From contig NC_089979.1 in NCBI RefSeq assembly GCF_036417845.1, positions 23,935,958 through 23,999,957 of the forward strand: a stretch of 64,000 bases of DNA, in the 5' to 3' direction. Below the pieces are notes generated by a model. It was not told the DNA's origin. It made no database searches and saw nothing but the letters and a program-made list of their open reading frames with translations. Each line of letters begins with the position of its first letter. Position 1 is the stretch's first letter. Of the stretch, positions 1-12,700 are shown piece after piece. The translations under genes and the position numbers were made by a program. This stretch comes from Apteryx mantelli (Eukaryota; Chordata; Aves; Apterygiformes; Apterygidae).

Positions 1-2158
1 GTTTCCTTGTCCTTTTTTTTTTAAACAAGATTGCTTGTTGTTTACCTTAGAAACTCCAGCTTTATTTACCGTGTGTTCTGGGCTGTGAAGCATATGGAAG
101 GACAGACAGTCCCTGCTTGGAAAGACTTGTTTCTCACTGAACTACTCCAAGGCTACATACCCACGACTGGGTGACTAAACCAATACATGCAAATGTCTCA
201 GAGGACTCAGAATTAGAGAACACATTTGGAAACATAAGCCTAAGTTTCTAAAGTAAGCAACAAGTTAAACAATAAACCATATCAGGTAGCCTGTTTATTA
301 CCATATGGCTATTTCCACTGCTGTTCTCCATAAAGTTGTGCCAGCACTTTCATTTTAAACACTGCTTTTCATTAGTTTATATAACACAGCTGTAAATATT
401 TTTCCAGGCTGAAAGTTGGCGTTCAAAGTCACAAGGGAGAAACTGGGAAAAAACACCCCTGGCTAAGCTGCTTTTGAATGATATAAAAGTGAAATTTGGG
501 CGTTTTGCATGTAACAGGTATGTCCAGCTCAGTAACAGTTTTGGATTAAAAAGTGAAGAAAATGCAAAGCAGCATCAGCAGAACTTCTCCCCAAAGCAGT
601 GGTCCTGGGAGAGTCAGAGAGTGGGCCCATGCGCTGATTCCTGAACTGGCATGGAAAAGCTCAGTAAACAAAATACCACTGTAGTGATGCTGAAGGGATA
701 TCGTTAGTCACCATGTTCTTGCCTTGTGCTCTCTGGTATTTACATTGCAAATGTGGATCATCTCCGTTAAGCATGGGGAGGCCCACAGCCACAAACGTGT
801 CCTTGTATAAGCGACACGGGTCAAGGATCTGATCACTGAGGTTGAAATTATACAGGACAGCTGAGCTATCTAACAGCCTGTTAGAAAACTAGCCTTTTTT
901 CAGCCGGCTCATTTTTCTGCTGGCTTAGTGCGTTGAGTCTGTTCAGTGAGGCATCCAGCAAATGCTCGAGCCAGCAGCAGAGAAACAGCAGCAGCAAAGG
1001 CTCCCTGCTTTTCCCAGCGACACCACTGGAGTAGCTCGGCCTCCGTGGATCACGGCAGGCTGAGAGCATCCTGCAGGGGAGCAACGTCTCCGTAGCGGTG
1101 GTGAGCTGGGGCATATCCCCCCCGTCCTGGACCCTGTGCCATCTCGCCGTTGTTCGGCGAGGTGCCCACCTGTTTGGGCAGCCACCTCGTGAATGGCACC
1201 AGGGAACATACATATTTTTGCTGGATTATTTCCCAATGCAGTTTACTGCCTGGTTACACAAACACTTGGGCCAGTGCAACGCAGGAGGCTGGCGGCAGGC
1301 ACGAGTAGTTCGCTGGTGGAGACAGGGTAAACAGCGACTGCTTGAGCCGGTTCAGAGCGGTGCTGGCACCAGAAGCTGAACCAGGGGCTGAAGTTATTGC
1401 AGTTCTTGCCATTGGCTTCAGTGAGCAATAATTAAGCCCCTTATTCCAAACCCAAGTCTTGGTCTCAGTGAAATCAGGGAGCATTTTTTTCCCATGACTT
1501 CAATGGACTTGGGTCGAGAGTCAAAAACTCACCTACATTTTGACCTTGATTATAAAGCTCCCATCTGAGAGTGTTTCCAGTACTAAGCTGGTACTAAGAG
1601 GGTACCCAGAGGTTTTGCCCATTCCCTGCATTATTCGCCCATTGTTTTGCAATAGTGCTATTCTACAAGAGCAGCTATTGGTCTCTGCTGTGACAGCGGA
1701 CGATGTAAAATGGTATGAAAGTAAGTAATGTGCCCTTGGATCTGAACCGAAGGGAAAAAAAGCTATGGCTGAGAGAGTCTCCTGGTCGCCCAGCTTAGCT
1801 GAGAACAGTGGCGGGGAAAAAGGACGAGGTGCCGGGGGCGTTTGCCCGGCCAGCGCAGGCCTCGGCTGCGAGCGAGACCCGGCCCTGCTCCCCGCCGCGC
1901 ATGGCCGCTTCTCCCTTCCTGCGGCGGCGTTAGCAGTGGTGCAGCTGCCGCGCAGCCCTGCCGCTCGCTGCCACTCGCAGCAAGGTTGGTTTCTCAGTTC
2001 CTACATCTGGAAAATGTCAACGGTTATCCTCACCTCAGAGAAAAGTTGTGAAGATTAATTAGCGTGCGTGAAGCCCGTAGGTTGGTACACGGCGAATGCT
2101 GTTGCCCCAGCAAAGGAATGGACTTGGTGGCCCAATAATTCTGTTATGAGTCAATGAA

Positions 2159-2168
2159 GTTACGTAAT
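2159..2168. promoter_or_regulatory. Possible PAR-bZIP / C/EBP (D-box) motif
   Basis: The ten bases GTTACGTAAT match the consensus RTTAYGTAAY bound by PAR-bZIP factors (DBP, HLF, TEF) and are close to C/EBP sites. A single 10-bp match in intergenic DNA can arise by chance, and no neighbouring gene is identified, so this is only a candidate. Confidence 0.2.
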
Positions 2169-5100
2169 CCGTAGTACAGCTGTGCCGTGCATGACACTTG
2201 CTATAAACAAACTGCACTATCGCATATTTGCCAGGGAGGGTGAACTGGTTCAGCTAAAATAAGAACAGGAACAAACCTGTGCCCAGCAGCACCTGAGCCT
2301 TCCCTGCCCCTGCTGCAGCCCTGCCTGGCCTGGCTGAGGCGAACTCGCAGGGGAATTTTTTTTCTCAAAGTGCTAGTTAATTAATTGAACAAAATGAGGG
2401 AGGATGCAAATAACGCAGAGAAATGCGTTTGTGTGCAGTGTTTCAGCCAAAGTTTGCCAGCTGAAGTACAGCAATAAATGTCAGGGACCAGCTGCTTCCT
2501 CTCTTGCATAAGCCCATGTGGAGGCCGTGTGATTCCCTCCAGACTCCCCTTTGGGAAATGCTGGCTGAGAGCGTTATTTACAAAAGGAATAAAGGATGTT
2601 AGCAAACAGAGGTGGACCTTATATTTCCTTCTCATTTATCGCTTCGCAATCCACTGACTCTGCTGTGGCTGCAGTCAGGGGACTCATAAAATCACTCATC
2701 CCATGCAGGTTTTGGTTCCTTTCCACTCTGAAATCACGTCCTGGTCCCCACTGCTACGGCCGAAGGAGGAGGTGAGATGCTGAAAGCACAGCATAAGCAT
2801 CTAGCAAACCTTGGTTCCTCCCCCTGCCAGGGACACGTTACGTGTCTCGTGGCGAGTCACTGTTGCTCGTGCGTGGCATGAGGACAAGGACACCTAGTCA
2901 CCTCTGGAGGATGCTCCCAGGCCCTTAGTGGGGGGTGATTATTAGAGCTGCTGCTAAAGCGCACAGCTCCAGACAGCCTAGGATTGCAGGCTGTGAGTGC
3001 TTTGTGTATTATTTTTACTATTACTCAGCATTTATATTGCAGGAGTGATCAGACGTGCTAGAAATTGTGCATACTAATAGGGAAATACAATTTCTGTCAC
3101 CCAGGAACACTTTTAAAAGATAAAGGTGATGAAGGCTGGGGAAAGGAGCGCTGTGTCTTGCCAGCGTGCACTGAAGTAATGCCAAGAGCTCTTGCACGTG
3201 CTTGCAGGCCATGTAAAGGAAAGCGCGCTCGTGGTAGCTTCGTCACTCTCAGCTTGTCTGCTCGTTGTGCTCCATTTGTTTAGGAACACAGCCTGAGTGT
3301 CAGGAAGGGCTCGTCAGAGAAGAAATGATGGAGGGAAATGAGAGCTGATCAGTAAGGAGATAAGAAAGCAAAGGGAGATGGGGATAAAGAAGGAAAGGAA
3401 AGAAAGACAGGGAGGGCAATAGGAACAGAAAAACCTATAGATGGAGAACATGAGCGTGGGGAGAAGGCAGGGTGCGCAGTTAAGAAAAGGGCAGCCTAAG
3501 GCAGGGACAGCAGCCCATGGCAGCTCAGAAGAGCCAAAGGTAGCCAAAGTTTTAAACTCTTGTAGAGGCTGGGCTCCGGAGCTCTGGGGCCACCAGGAAG
3601 GAGCTGATAGTGACCAGCCCTCCCTAGGCCTGTGGTCAGCCCTGCGACAGCTCTCCGACGCCCAGCCACGTGCCTCCCGCTGCCGGCGCTGCAGCCACGC
3701 TGCCCCTTCAGCCGTGCCATTGCTGCCGCTGCAGGGCCACCCAAGGAACGGCGTCAGGGAACTGTGCAGCTTTCAAGTAATGCTTTAAAACTGGGAGGAG
3801 AAGGGCAGGGAGGGAGAAGCACGGCTATTTTTAACCTGGATCGATTCCCTTATCCACTTCACGCTGAGACCTCGCCATGGAGCAGGCAGCGGCAACGAGC
3901 AAGTGGCTTGGGAGAGTGTGCGCTGCTGAACCCATCCTTGCCACCCCAAAAAATGTCCCTATACCCATGCTCTCAGCGCTGCTCAGCTCTCGCCACGCCA
4001 GCCATTGGCTTCTATCGCTGTCTCCTCAAAAACGAGCACTTTGCCACTCCTTCCGTGGAGGGAGCTCACCACAGCAACCAGCTGGAGGTAAAGGCTGCTG
4101 TTCCCCCACAAAAACACTGGTGTGCAGGCTCCGTATGACATTGTTTTACTGTTGTTTGCGTCTGGTTGTGCTGAGCTATGTTGGCCCATTGCACCGGTGA
4201 GGATCTGTCCGACTATACCAACAACTCTTACAACGTCCTCTCAGGTTTCATGATATCAGGTGATTTTGTTAGGGGCCAGCTGCTGGCGTCACACATTCAT
4301 ATGGGAATCTCAGTTTTCTTTTTCCTTTTTTAAAGTAAGCTTGTGGCGGAAAGACTGGCAGAGGAAAGCCTGACAGCATGACACAAAGGCTGAAACACTT
4401 GAAGACCAATAAAAAACACTCCAAATGCTTACATTTTGTAAAATCTCATTATTTTTTGAGTGTTGATTCATGACAGCTGAATCCTCGGGACTGGCGATAT
4501 TCATATAATGTAAAAGAGCTATAAACATTAAAGAAGTAAAAATGCACACAGCCTGTACATCACACAGCAGCTGCAGTGAGGCTATGCCTCATCAGAATTT
4601 ATTGCAGCATCCTCAAGCAGAGCAAATGGTAAAGTGGTACTATTACTTCTGATTACGAATGGACTGGGTAAGAGCATCAGAGCTATAAACACCCCATTAT
4701 ATAATGGGCTGCGCAGTACAACACCTACTATATTAATAATGTTCAATTCTCCAGTTTTAAAAATAGTGCTCTCAGGAAGAAAAGAAATAGCATTCTAGTC
4801 TGACACCTGAAAGGAAATGTGGGAAGGAAATAACTGTAACTGGCACAGCTAATAATGGGGTGTGATGCTACCCTCCTGGGAACCAGGAGGAATCGTCCAG
4901 CTCTTTAGACTGAAATTAGCCTGATTTCTTAGATGTAAATCTGTGTTAATCTTTCTAAAAGTTAAAAAAAAAAATGGGTGAGCTATTGAGCTTGTTTGCA
5001 CCAGTTTGGTGGAACAAAAGAGTCGGAAAGCTGCCGTTGTGGTTCATCTGAATGCTTCCCTCATACACGGGAATCGGAGACATCACCAGCATCCCCGTGC

Positions 5101-5900
5101 TTCCTCTCCCCACCTGCCAAGGTTGAGACAAGTACGGCTGAGGCAAGCTGCACTTTGGTAACCTTTAACTAATGTAATGGTCCCTAGGGGCCTTTTGACA
5201 GCTCAAAGATTAGAGGGCTCATCTGTACACAGAAACGGAACCAATTTAACTTATATCATTGCTTTGATTCACATTCCCAGAGCCAGTTTAAGGTGTGGTT
5301 TCACGGGTTTCCAGCTCTCTGTTCTCAGCCCCCTGCCAAAGGTCTGTCCCTCCCAGTCGAGCTGGTGGCCCTCAGCATGTGTGCTCATCTCAGCCGCCTT
5401 GCTGCGAAAACTGGCACTTTCCCACACACCTGCCTCCGTCAGCCTCTTAGGGGAGGACGCTGGACTTTTGCCCTGCAGGGGTTAGGGTGCAGGGAGGTTC
5501 AGTCCTGCCAAGTCACTGCGGTGGTGATGATATCCAACACAAGCTCTGAGTAAACACCTGGGGTGGGACCTCCTCAAGGACAGCAGAAAGGCTCACCAGC
5601 CTTTGTCAGCCGGCACCTAGGAGCTTCCACGGCCCTGGCGAGTTCAAATGTTCTTCTCCCATGGCCCAGGAGCATGCCAAAGCCCCGTGGCTGGGGAAAG
5701 CTGGAGGAGAAGGGGACACTGCCTCATCTTGTGATTTAATTTCTGCTGATAACAAACAAATCAGGATCCATGCACAAGGAGCAAAGAGGCAGAGACACCA
5801 TAGATATCACTTCCTGTTGGTGGATCTCAAAGTGTTTTCAGAGGTAGATATTTTTGTACCCACTCTATGGACACACCACCAACAGTATCAAGTAGGTGGA

Positions 5901-5955
5901 TGATTTGCTGTAGGTCACCTAGCAAGCAAATGACAGGACTGGGAATAAATGTCCC
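5901..5955 (-). repeat. Degenerate MIR-like SINE fragment
   Basis: The stretch reading roughly 'gatttgctgtaggtcacc', then 'agcaagcaaatgacaggact', then 'gggaataaatg' resembles by eye the reverse complement of the MIR core, which carries the hallmark phrase for loss of gene-proximal tRNA-SINE sequence (ccaaggtcac...gctagtaagtggcagagctgggatt). It is diverged and the ends are not visible. A RepeatMasker run would confirm or reject it. Confidence 0.35.
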
Positions 5956-6107
5956 TTTAGCCCCTTTCCAGGGACCCACTCACATCACTACAGTGCCTCC
6001 AGGACCCCTCTGGCAGAGGCAGACCATAGCTAAATGCTGCCATCTTCTTCCCATCCCTTGGTCAAGAGTCAAATTTGAACTGAGCCTGGCCTATTCCTGC
6101 TTAGGTC

Positions 6108-6112
6108 CCCTT
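6108..6112. repeat. Target-site duplication, left copy (CCCTT)
   Basis: CCCTT directly precedes the TG end of the LTR and recurs exactly after its CA end at 6735-6739. A perfect 5-bp duplication flanking TG...CA termini is the mark left by retroviral integrase. Five bases fits class III (ERVL-like) elements better than the 6 bp usual for beta- and alpharetroviruses or the 4 bp of gammaretroviruses. Confidence 0.75.
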
Positions 6113-6436
6113 TGTTGCGGGGGTGAAGGGGGGGGGAGAAGGTTATTGGTTATTAGTTAACAGATTTATTGAAGATGGCCATACAGTGTAATCATAGCAA
6201 GCAAATCTTACTGCACATTTGTTAGCGCCCGAGTCTCGGTTTCTTACCACTCCAATGGTTTCTTGTCAGAGGTTCTCTTAACTCCAGGACAGTAACCTTG
6301 AGAGGCGTCCCAGCTCAAGGGGAGATTCACCGCCGTGCAGCTTGCTGCCATGCAGGAGAGCTCAAAGGGCTCTGGGCTGCAGCGCTATTTATGGGCATGG
6401 AGTTTGACTCATGGTCATACAATATTTGGTGTGGAG

Positions 6437-6501
6437 ATATACCCTTTTTGCTGACCTCATGCCACGTTGGGGAAAATATACCTTTTTGCTGATCTCATGC
6501 C
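6437..6501. repeat. Imperfect duplication inside LTR U3 (period about 39-40 bp)
   Basis: A 27-bp phrase beginning 'atataccctttttgctgacc' at 6437-6463 recurs at 6476-6501 with one C missing and one substitution (gatctcat for gacctcat). It lies upstream of the LTR's own TATA-like box, where retroviral enhancer repeats usually sit. Confidence 0.7.
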
Positions 6502-6587
6502 CATTTCTGGCCTCACCAGTTGCAACCAGTATCACCTAGTTCCTCCTGGTCAGCCCTGGGCTCAGTCAGTTATTTGCGGTCAGCTGG

Positions 6588-6734
6588 GGCCTGAGATAAG
6601 GTGTTTGTGTGTGGGGGGGGATAGTCGTGCTTCACCACACTTTGGGCCTGAGATGGGGGGGGGGTAGTTGCGCTCTGCCACACTTTGGGCCTGAGATGTG
6701 GGGGGGGGGGGGGGGGTAGCTGCATTCCGCCACA
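6588..6734. repeat. Three-unit tandem repeat at the U3 tip of the LTR, with G-runs
   Basis: The phrase GGCCTGAGAT occurs at 6588, 6645 and 6688, each followed by a G-run (8 G at 6613-6620, 10 G at 6655-6664, 17 G at 6700-6716), then a TAG/TCG...CCACA phrase. On the minus strand this means the first bases of the LTR (TGTGG...CTACCC) occur three times, at 6734, 6682 and 6639. Unit lengths are about 52, 43 and 53 bp. The shortest unit has an intermediate G-run, so G-run length alone does not explain the differences. Confidence 0.85.
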
Positions 6735-6739
6735 CCCTT
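6735..6739. repeat. Target-site duplication, right copy (CCCTT)
   Basis: Exact repeat of 6108-6112 immediately after the CA end of the LTR; it fixes the right border of the insertion. Confidence 0.75.
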
Positions 6740-9700
6740 CCATCACCCAGCTCATGTGCAAAGTGCTTGATATGGCCACATAACCTTAGACCTGACAGGG
6801 AGCATCTGAGCCCAGAGGAACACTGGTTTATCCATCCCAGGCCAAGGGGGTACCTTTGGTTAAACTGAGGCAATGTTACACATGGGCTAGGTGTGAAGCC
6901 CCCCTGGCCTCTGAGAAATAAGGGAGCTGAAAGGTGGCCTGAAGACTTGTTTAAACCTTTGGCCCCCCTCTGATTTGTAGTGCATTAGCACAGCTGAAGA
7001 TCCATCTTATTTTGCAGTAAGTGTAGATCAAATTAACCTGTCTCAACTTCAGTTGTACAATGAGAGTTTTTTTTAATGACAAAGTCATCTGTCACCGTAT
7101 TTTGCACTGAGACAGCAGTTATGGGCACTGCTATATGAGAAAAGAGGTAAGGCATTTTCTAAAAGGGTCTGTGCAATAAAATCAGAAGGGAGTATTCCAA
7201 ACCCCTTTAATACAGCAAAGTGTGTGTCAGCAAAGCAGTACAAACAGAGACTGCCTCACCCCAGAAACAACAAAACAGCTCTGTGAAGGCAATTACAAAG
7301 TCTAATGTAAACAACTGGGTATGGGCATATATAAACACTGCTAAATCAGAATAGCAAGTATATTATCCTGGAGAACAGAATAAGTGTGTTTCAAGGCATA
7401 TGTTACTTGATCAGCTCTCACAATTGTTTCTGATCATGAGTGCTTGAGTTTCAATACTGCGTTGGAAAGCTGTGAGCATCAGAGCATAGCGATGCACCCA
7501 CACACATCGAGGTCCCCCAGTCCTGCCGGGGAGGTGCGAATCTCCAGCAAGCAGCTGATAACGAAGAGCAGGAAGCCCGTGAAACTACATCTTACACTGG
7601 CCCTGGGAACGGGAATCAAAGCCATGATTTAAGTTACTTTGATTCAGTCTCTGTGTATAGACTAGAAACTGAAAATCAAAGTGGATTTTGGTACCTTTTT
7701 CAAGGAGGTAACTCCATGGCCTAAATGAAAAGAGTTTGAAGCTCTCACAGAACCACAGGCTCAAATCCCAGCCAAGATTTGGGGAGCAGCTCTTTTCTCT
7801 TTCCCAGGGCTCGCTACACAAAGGAGTTTACTTTGAAGTGTGGTGTTGCAATGTAATTGCTTCATACAAACTAGTATGCAGGAACAGTCTCCAAATGAAC
7901 ACACAGCTTTTACTTTACTACCAGTCATTATTTCCACTTGGAGAAAGGGAGGGAGGACACAGCCAGCACCTTGCACTGGAATCCCACGCTGCCCTGTGGT
8001 GCCGTTGGGCTGTGGGATCCTTCCTGTGGGATATGGTGGGACAGAGTAACAGAGTGTGGCCAGAAGTCACTGATTTCTACGTAGATGTTCAAACTATTAA
8101 TTTCCTATGATTTACCTTTTGGGAGTAGCTGGTATCATTTTTCAAGTTCCTGACAAATCACTATGAACAAAACAGCTCTCCCCAATGTCACTGGGCTGGT
8201 AATTGGGCATATGCAGCAATTAGTGTGAATTTATTTGGCATATCAGTGCTGGACAGCCACAAGTTTTCAAACCAGCCACAACTCCCCCACACAGTTTTGG
8301 CTGCCATTTTTCCAGCTTCCTCTTCCTCGCCTGCAGTGGTGCCAAAAGAACAAGGAGGCAGATGAGGAGCAGGGGAGCTCAGCATGGCTTAGCAAGGTGC
8401 TTTCCTGGAGGAACTTTCCGTGAAAAGTCTTCATGCCTCATCACACCATTTTCTCCCCTCCATGGGAGAGGAGAATGCATCAGGCCACCGCTGGCCCACA
8501 GGAGCTTTTCAAGAAGAAAAAGTGCAGGGCACTTTTTGGCACGCAGTTCATCTGAGAGCCCCCATGGCAGCCTGCCCACATGAAATGATCTGTTTGAAAG
8601 CAAACAGCCATCACCATGCAGAAAGGTGTCGCCAGCACAGAACGTGGAAGTCCCCAGTTCCCAAGGGAAATGGTGACATTGCTAATGTCACATACTAGGG
8701 TCCCTAATTTCACTGGCTTGGCCGGCAGCACAGGCCTTTCTGTTACTCTCCCTGAACCAAGGCTTGGAGTTAACAAATACAGACAGGTCCTCATAGCCGG
8801 ATGCAGCCCTAACCTAGATGGGGCAAACCATATAGCTGCGGGGTCACTGCTACCTGCCTGGGCAGTCTCATCTTGGACCCCACCACTGGTGGGACTCCCA
8901 ACCCCACAGCTTTCCAATAAAGCTTCATCTAGGACTTCTCTGCTGTTCTTCAGGGCTTGTGAAAAGTTTACAAATGTTAAGAGGTCTTGGTCTTTACAAA
9001 GCATGCAGTTCACCAGATTGCCACCTGCTTCCCCTGCTGGAAGAAGTGTGGACTGCGGTCACGACTAAGAGTGTCATCAGCAGTGCTGGGGTTTCTCCTG
9101 TAGTTTCTAGAAGATCCTGTCTGTCCCCTTCCTGCATGGCTGAACAAAATGTTTATGGGACATCTGGATCACAGAAAAGAGCCATTTAACTACCAGCGAC
9201 AGGACAGCAGTGCAGTGTAGCTTCTGGTTGTGAAAAGCTGTGCTGAAGACACAAACTGGATCAATGAGCCAAGCAATACCGGTCTTGAGTTTGTACCAGA
9301 AGGAAAGAGGGACTCTCCCAGGCTGGAGAGCAGAGGTTCAGATACTCCTAGGCTGTTTTAGCAGCCCGTGTTGTGCACCCATTAGAGTGGCAATGGAGCA
9401 TGCGTCAGACAGCCCTCCTACACCTATGCTGAGAGCAACACCTTGAATAGGGGCCTGACATAATACTTGGGATATTTGTCATGATTTGTGGTACAGAGCA
9501 TCACCGACACGGTGACATGACCTGCTGAGCTGTGTGGGACATTTCCTTTGCTATGAGGTGTGAGTTCTGCATGCTCGGCAAGCCTTTATTAATTTTAAAT
9601 AGAATGGTGGATGTCAATTAACTGTGGGAGATATGTCAGTGTTTGTTGATGCACTCTGTACTCCTTTATTAATTTTTCATATTTTCATGGATGTGAGTCT

Positions 9701-12700
9701 GCTCAGGGGAAACGTCAACAGTAGCACAGCGCATTTCCCTGCAGGGCCATGTGTTGGGAGGCAGGGGGTGGAGAAGAGGGGGAGGCTCTGTATTATTGCT
9801 CTGCGAGATTTTTTTGGAGTGTCTGTATACGCTCATGAATGTATAAAATTGTGGAACTTGTGCATGACTAGTTTGAGTGCCTCCGTGCTGGTCTGTGGGG
9901 CTTCGCTGTCTCCCTGCAGCATCTTTACACAAACTTTGTAGGCCTATTCTAGATCTCAATCGATTTTCTATATTGAACTATAAATTGGATTATTTTAGTA
10001 CAAGAAAAAAATAAAATTCAGCTTTAAAGTGAAGACAAATATTAGTGCAAAACAAAATTTTTCTGGAAAATGCAATGCTTTGATGTCATGCAAATAGAGC
10101 AAATGCAAGGGGTTTAAATTAAAGGACAGGAGAGATTTCAGCATACAAGGCTGGGAGCTCTTGGCTCATAGTGGAAAATCTCCCAGTGTTTGTGACCAGC
10201 TTTCCCTGTCTAGGAATCTTGAGAACTGGTGTGGCACGGCTTTATAATCTGCTCACAACATCAAAGGTGGCTCCACCTCCAGGAACCATTTTTCCAGCAG
10301 TTCTTTGATCACGATGAGGGTTCTCCTGCATTCCCTGGCCTTTGCTCCTCCCAAAGAAACACTCTCCATTCCTGAGTGTTTCTGCATTTCTCAGAGCTCG
10401 AATGAGGTCACCAAACATTTCCTTCTTTGTTTTTTTCCCTTCTTCACTTTCAGGTCCCTTCAGGATGCTTCAGGCATGGATCCTGTAAAGCCAGGAAAGT
10501 AACAAGCAGACATTATCCACTTTCCTGGGCAGCCAAGTTAAAGGAAAGAGTCACAGCCCCACTCGGAGATGCCATCCTTGGAGCCTTGCCCCACTCTTGG
10601 GAGACTCGGGAAATAGTGACTGCTTCCCACCTCTCCTCCTCTGTGATTTTGACCCACAGACCAGGGTTTCTCTGGGACCCGCAGCCTTTGCGGGGGATGG
10701 CCCCCTGAGTTTGCTGTATGGGATCAACTGATCGCAGTCCTGCTGCTCAGCATTTCAAGCTATGGGGCCAGCACGGGGCAGCGAGCCTGGGGCTGCAGCA
10801 CTAGCGAGCAGTGATTTGGGGACATTGGAAGAAGGAGAAGAGCAGGGAGCCTGGCGAAACCTGGCTAGCAATTGCATGGGTGCTTCTGCAGGTAGGCCCA
10901 GCCTGGGACGGTCTCCTCCCGTTGTGTATGATTAAAGGATAAAGAAAGCACATTTCTACAAAGGTCTGGGGAAACCCAGCGAGATCCGTATTTCCACTAG
11001 GCCATGAGAATGGCACTGCCAGATGTTCTGTTTGGCTGGAAGAAGAGAGCCATGGATTTGGGATCCCGTGAGAAGGCAGCCCTGAACTCCAGCACTTCCA
11101 GCATCTGAAATTTCACCTGTCTCCCTTGCAAACCTGCTCAAAGTCTACTGGGCCTTTAGTGCTGCTTTGCAAAGAATTTCAAGAGTGGGAAAACTAACCA
11201 TATCAAAGTCTTATTAACAGCACCTGCAGTGTATGTCCTGCTCAGACTTTATACATTTGTACTGACAGAGAGATGCCACTTTAAGACTTTTTATTGATAG
11301 GAAATGCTCATGTTGGTTTTATATGGCAAAGAAGCCAGCCTGGATTTTGTATCAGTAGAGAAGTGATGGACTTGCACCAATTAACTGACTTCATTGCCCG
11401 CTTTGTCAGATTGGCGCATAGCTGAGCTCACGGCTCTGTGTTAGGTGACACAGCCCCTCTCAGGTCTCACACGGTGGTGTGTGAGTGCTCAGCCCAGGGA
11501 GGCTTGCACTGCACTGGCAACAGTGGGCTGACTGGCGCACAAGCCAGCTAAACTGGGATTGAGTGTGGTGCCAAGGTAGTGGGAGAGGGAGGCAGGGAAG
11601 GAGCAGGGGAGCTGGCTCGAAGCCAGGCAGGCTGGCTGTTGTATTCCCACGTTTGCAAAAGGAGATGGCAACTTGGGGGTTGTTCCACAGCCCCATAAAC
11701 CAGCCTGAAGCAGGGCTGCCATGGGTCACCTTCCCCTCCAGCCTTCTCTGCCCTTGCAGCCCACAGGGCTGGCAGGGAGCCAGCACAGGGAGCTGAGCTA
11801 GCTGAAAGCTAACACCATGAGGGGAAAAAAAAGATGAGTGTTCAGACAAACCAGTTCCCTTAACCAGTCACTGCATGCTTGCACTGGTGCCAATGCTGGT
11901 GCCAGGGGTGAGAGACAGGTAGGATGGCCGCAGCCCCAAATTACGCCAAACTGAGCTCCCACAGAGCTGCGCCCCAGCTTGGATGGCTCCGTGGAAGGAG
12001 CAGCCTCCTGGCCAGCCTCTTGCTCCCTCGTTTCTCTTTGCTGCAAGATGCTGGCAGATAGTGGCACCCGTCAGCCTGGTATGTGTCTAAACGGTACGAC
12101 CGTGCTCGCACCCGTACGCTGGCCTTGCTTAGTGCAGATGTGATGCAGATGTGGCGGGATGGCTGGGGAGGGTGGAGAGCGGAGCAGGGCAAAGCTCAAA
12201 CGCGGCGATTGGCTGCCGCAGGCCAGCTGCAACGCGATGTGGAAAGGTGCTGGAGGCCTGCAGAAGCTCCAGGCTCGTGGGCAGCAAGGCAGCAGATCTC
12301 ACAGGGATATTTAGGGGTCCCATGGAGATGCAATACGCTATGTAAAATATTGACTCCCCCTTTGCCCCTAAGTAAATATGCGTCTGTAAAAACACCATGC
12401 ATTTCACTAATTACCCCGCTGTAAGAAACTACGCTGTGCAAACCAGTTTCCAGTGATGTGAAGTATTTGTGCAGGCCAAACAGATAGGACACTGCCTCTT
12501 CTGTGAAGGGCTTTTGGGCAAGACTTTCAAAGGTCCTGTCTGCTCTGCGCTGATATTGAAAAATCAGTTGCATTCAGAGAAGTTACCTTGCCAGTCATTG
12601 CAGAAATTTGTCTTTCTAGTCAACTCACAGATTTGCTCGTCTGACAAGTGAAAATGTATATTTCCAGGTTTGCCAACGGAGTGTAAGATCAGCTGTGAAA

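Larger units (their letters stand above)
1..6107. other. Intergenic, no gene recognised
   Basis: No open frame here resembles a known protein or has splice-bounded coding structure; the short ATG-started frames overlap each other on both strands, as expected by chance. Contents that can be named: a degenerate old amniote repeat around 1395-1530 (the phrase 'tgacttcaatgg' and its surroundings are typical of such repeats), a purine-rich tract around 3310-3440, a MIR-like scrap at 5901-5955, and a moderately GC-rich patch at 1800-1990. The segment ends at the target-site duplication of the LTR. Confidence 0.6.
6113..6734 (-). mobile_element. Solo LTR of an endogenous retrovirus (ERVL-like)
   Basis: This 622-bp element begins TG and ends CA on the + strand and is flanked by perfect CCCTT duplications. 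Read on the minus strand it has LTR layout: a U3 starting TGTGGCGGAATG, a TATA-like ATAAATAG (6392 down to 6385), and an AATAAA polyadenylation signal (6170 down to 6165) close to the 3' end. That gives a U3 of about 375 bp, an R of about 200 bp and a short U5. No gag, pol or env sequence lies on either side, so it is a solo LTR formed by recombination between the two LTRs of an old provirus. The intact duplication and clean ends suggest it is not among the oldest insertions. The TSD length points to ERVL (class III) as an inference; the family is not identified by name. Confidence 0.8.

Noticed and set aside
10088..10095. POU octamer ATGCAAAT
   Set aside because: A single 8-bp match in intergenic DNA is expected by chance in a window of this size.
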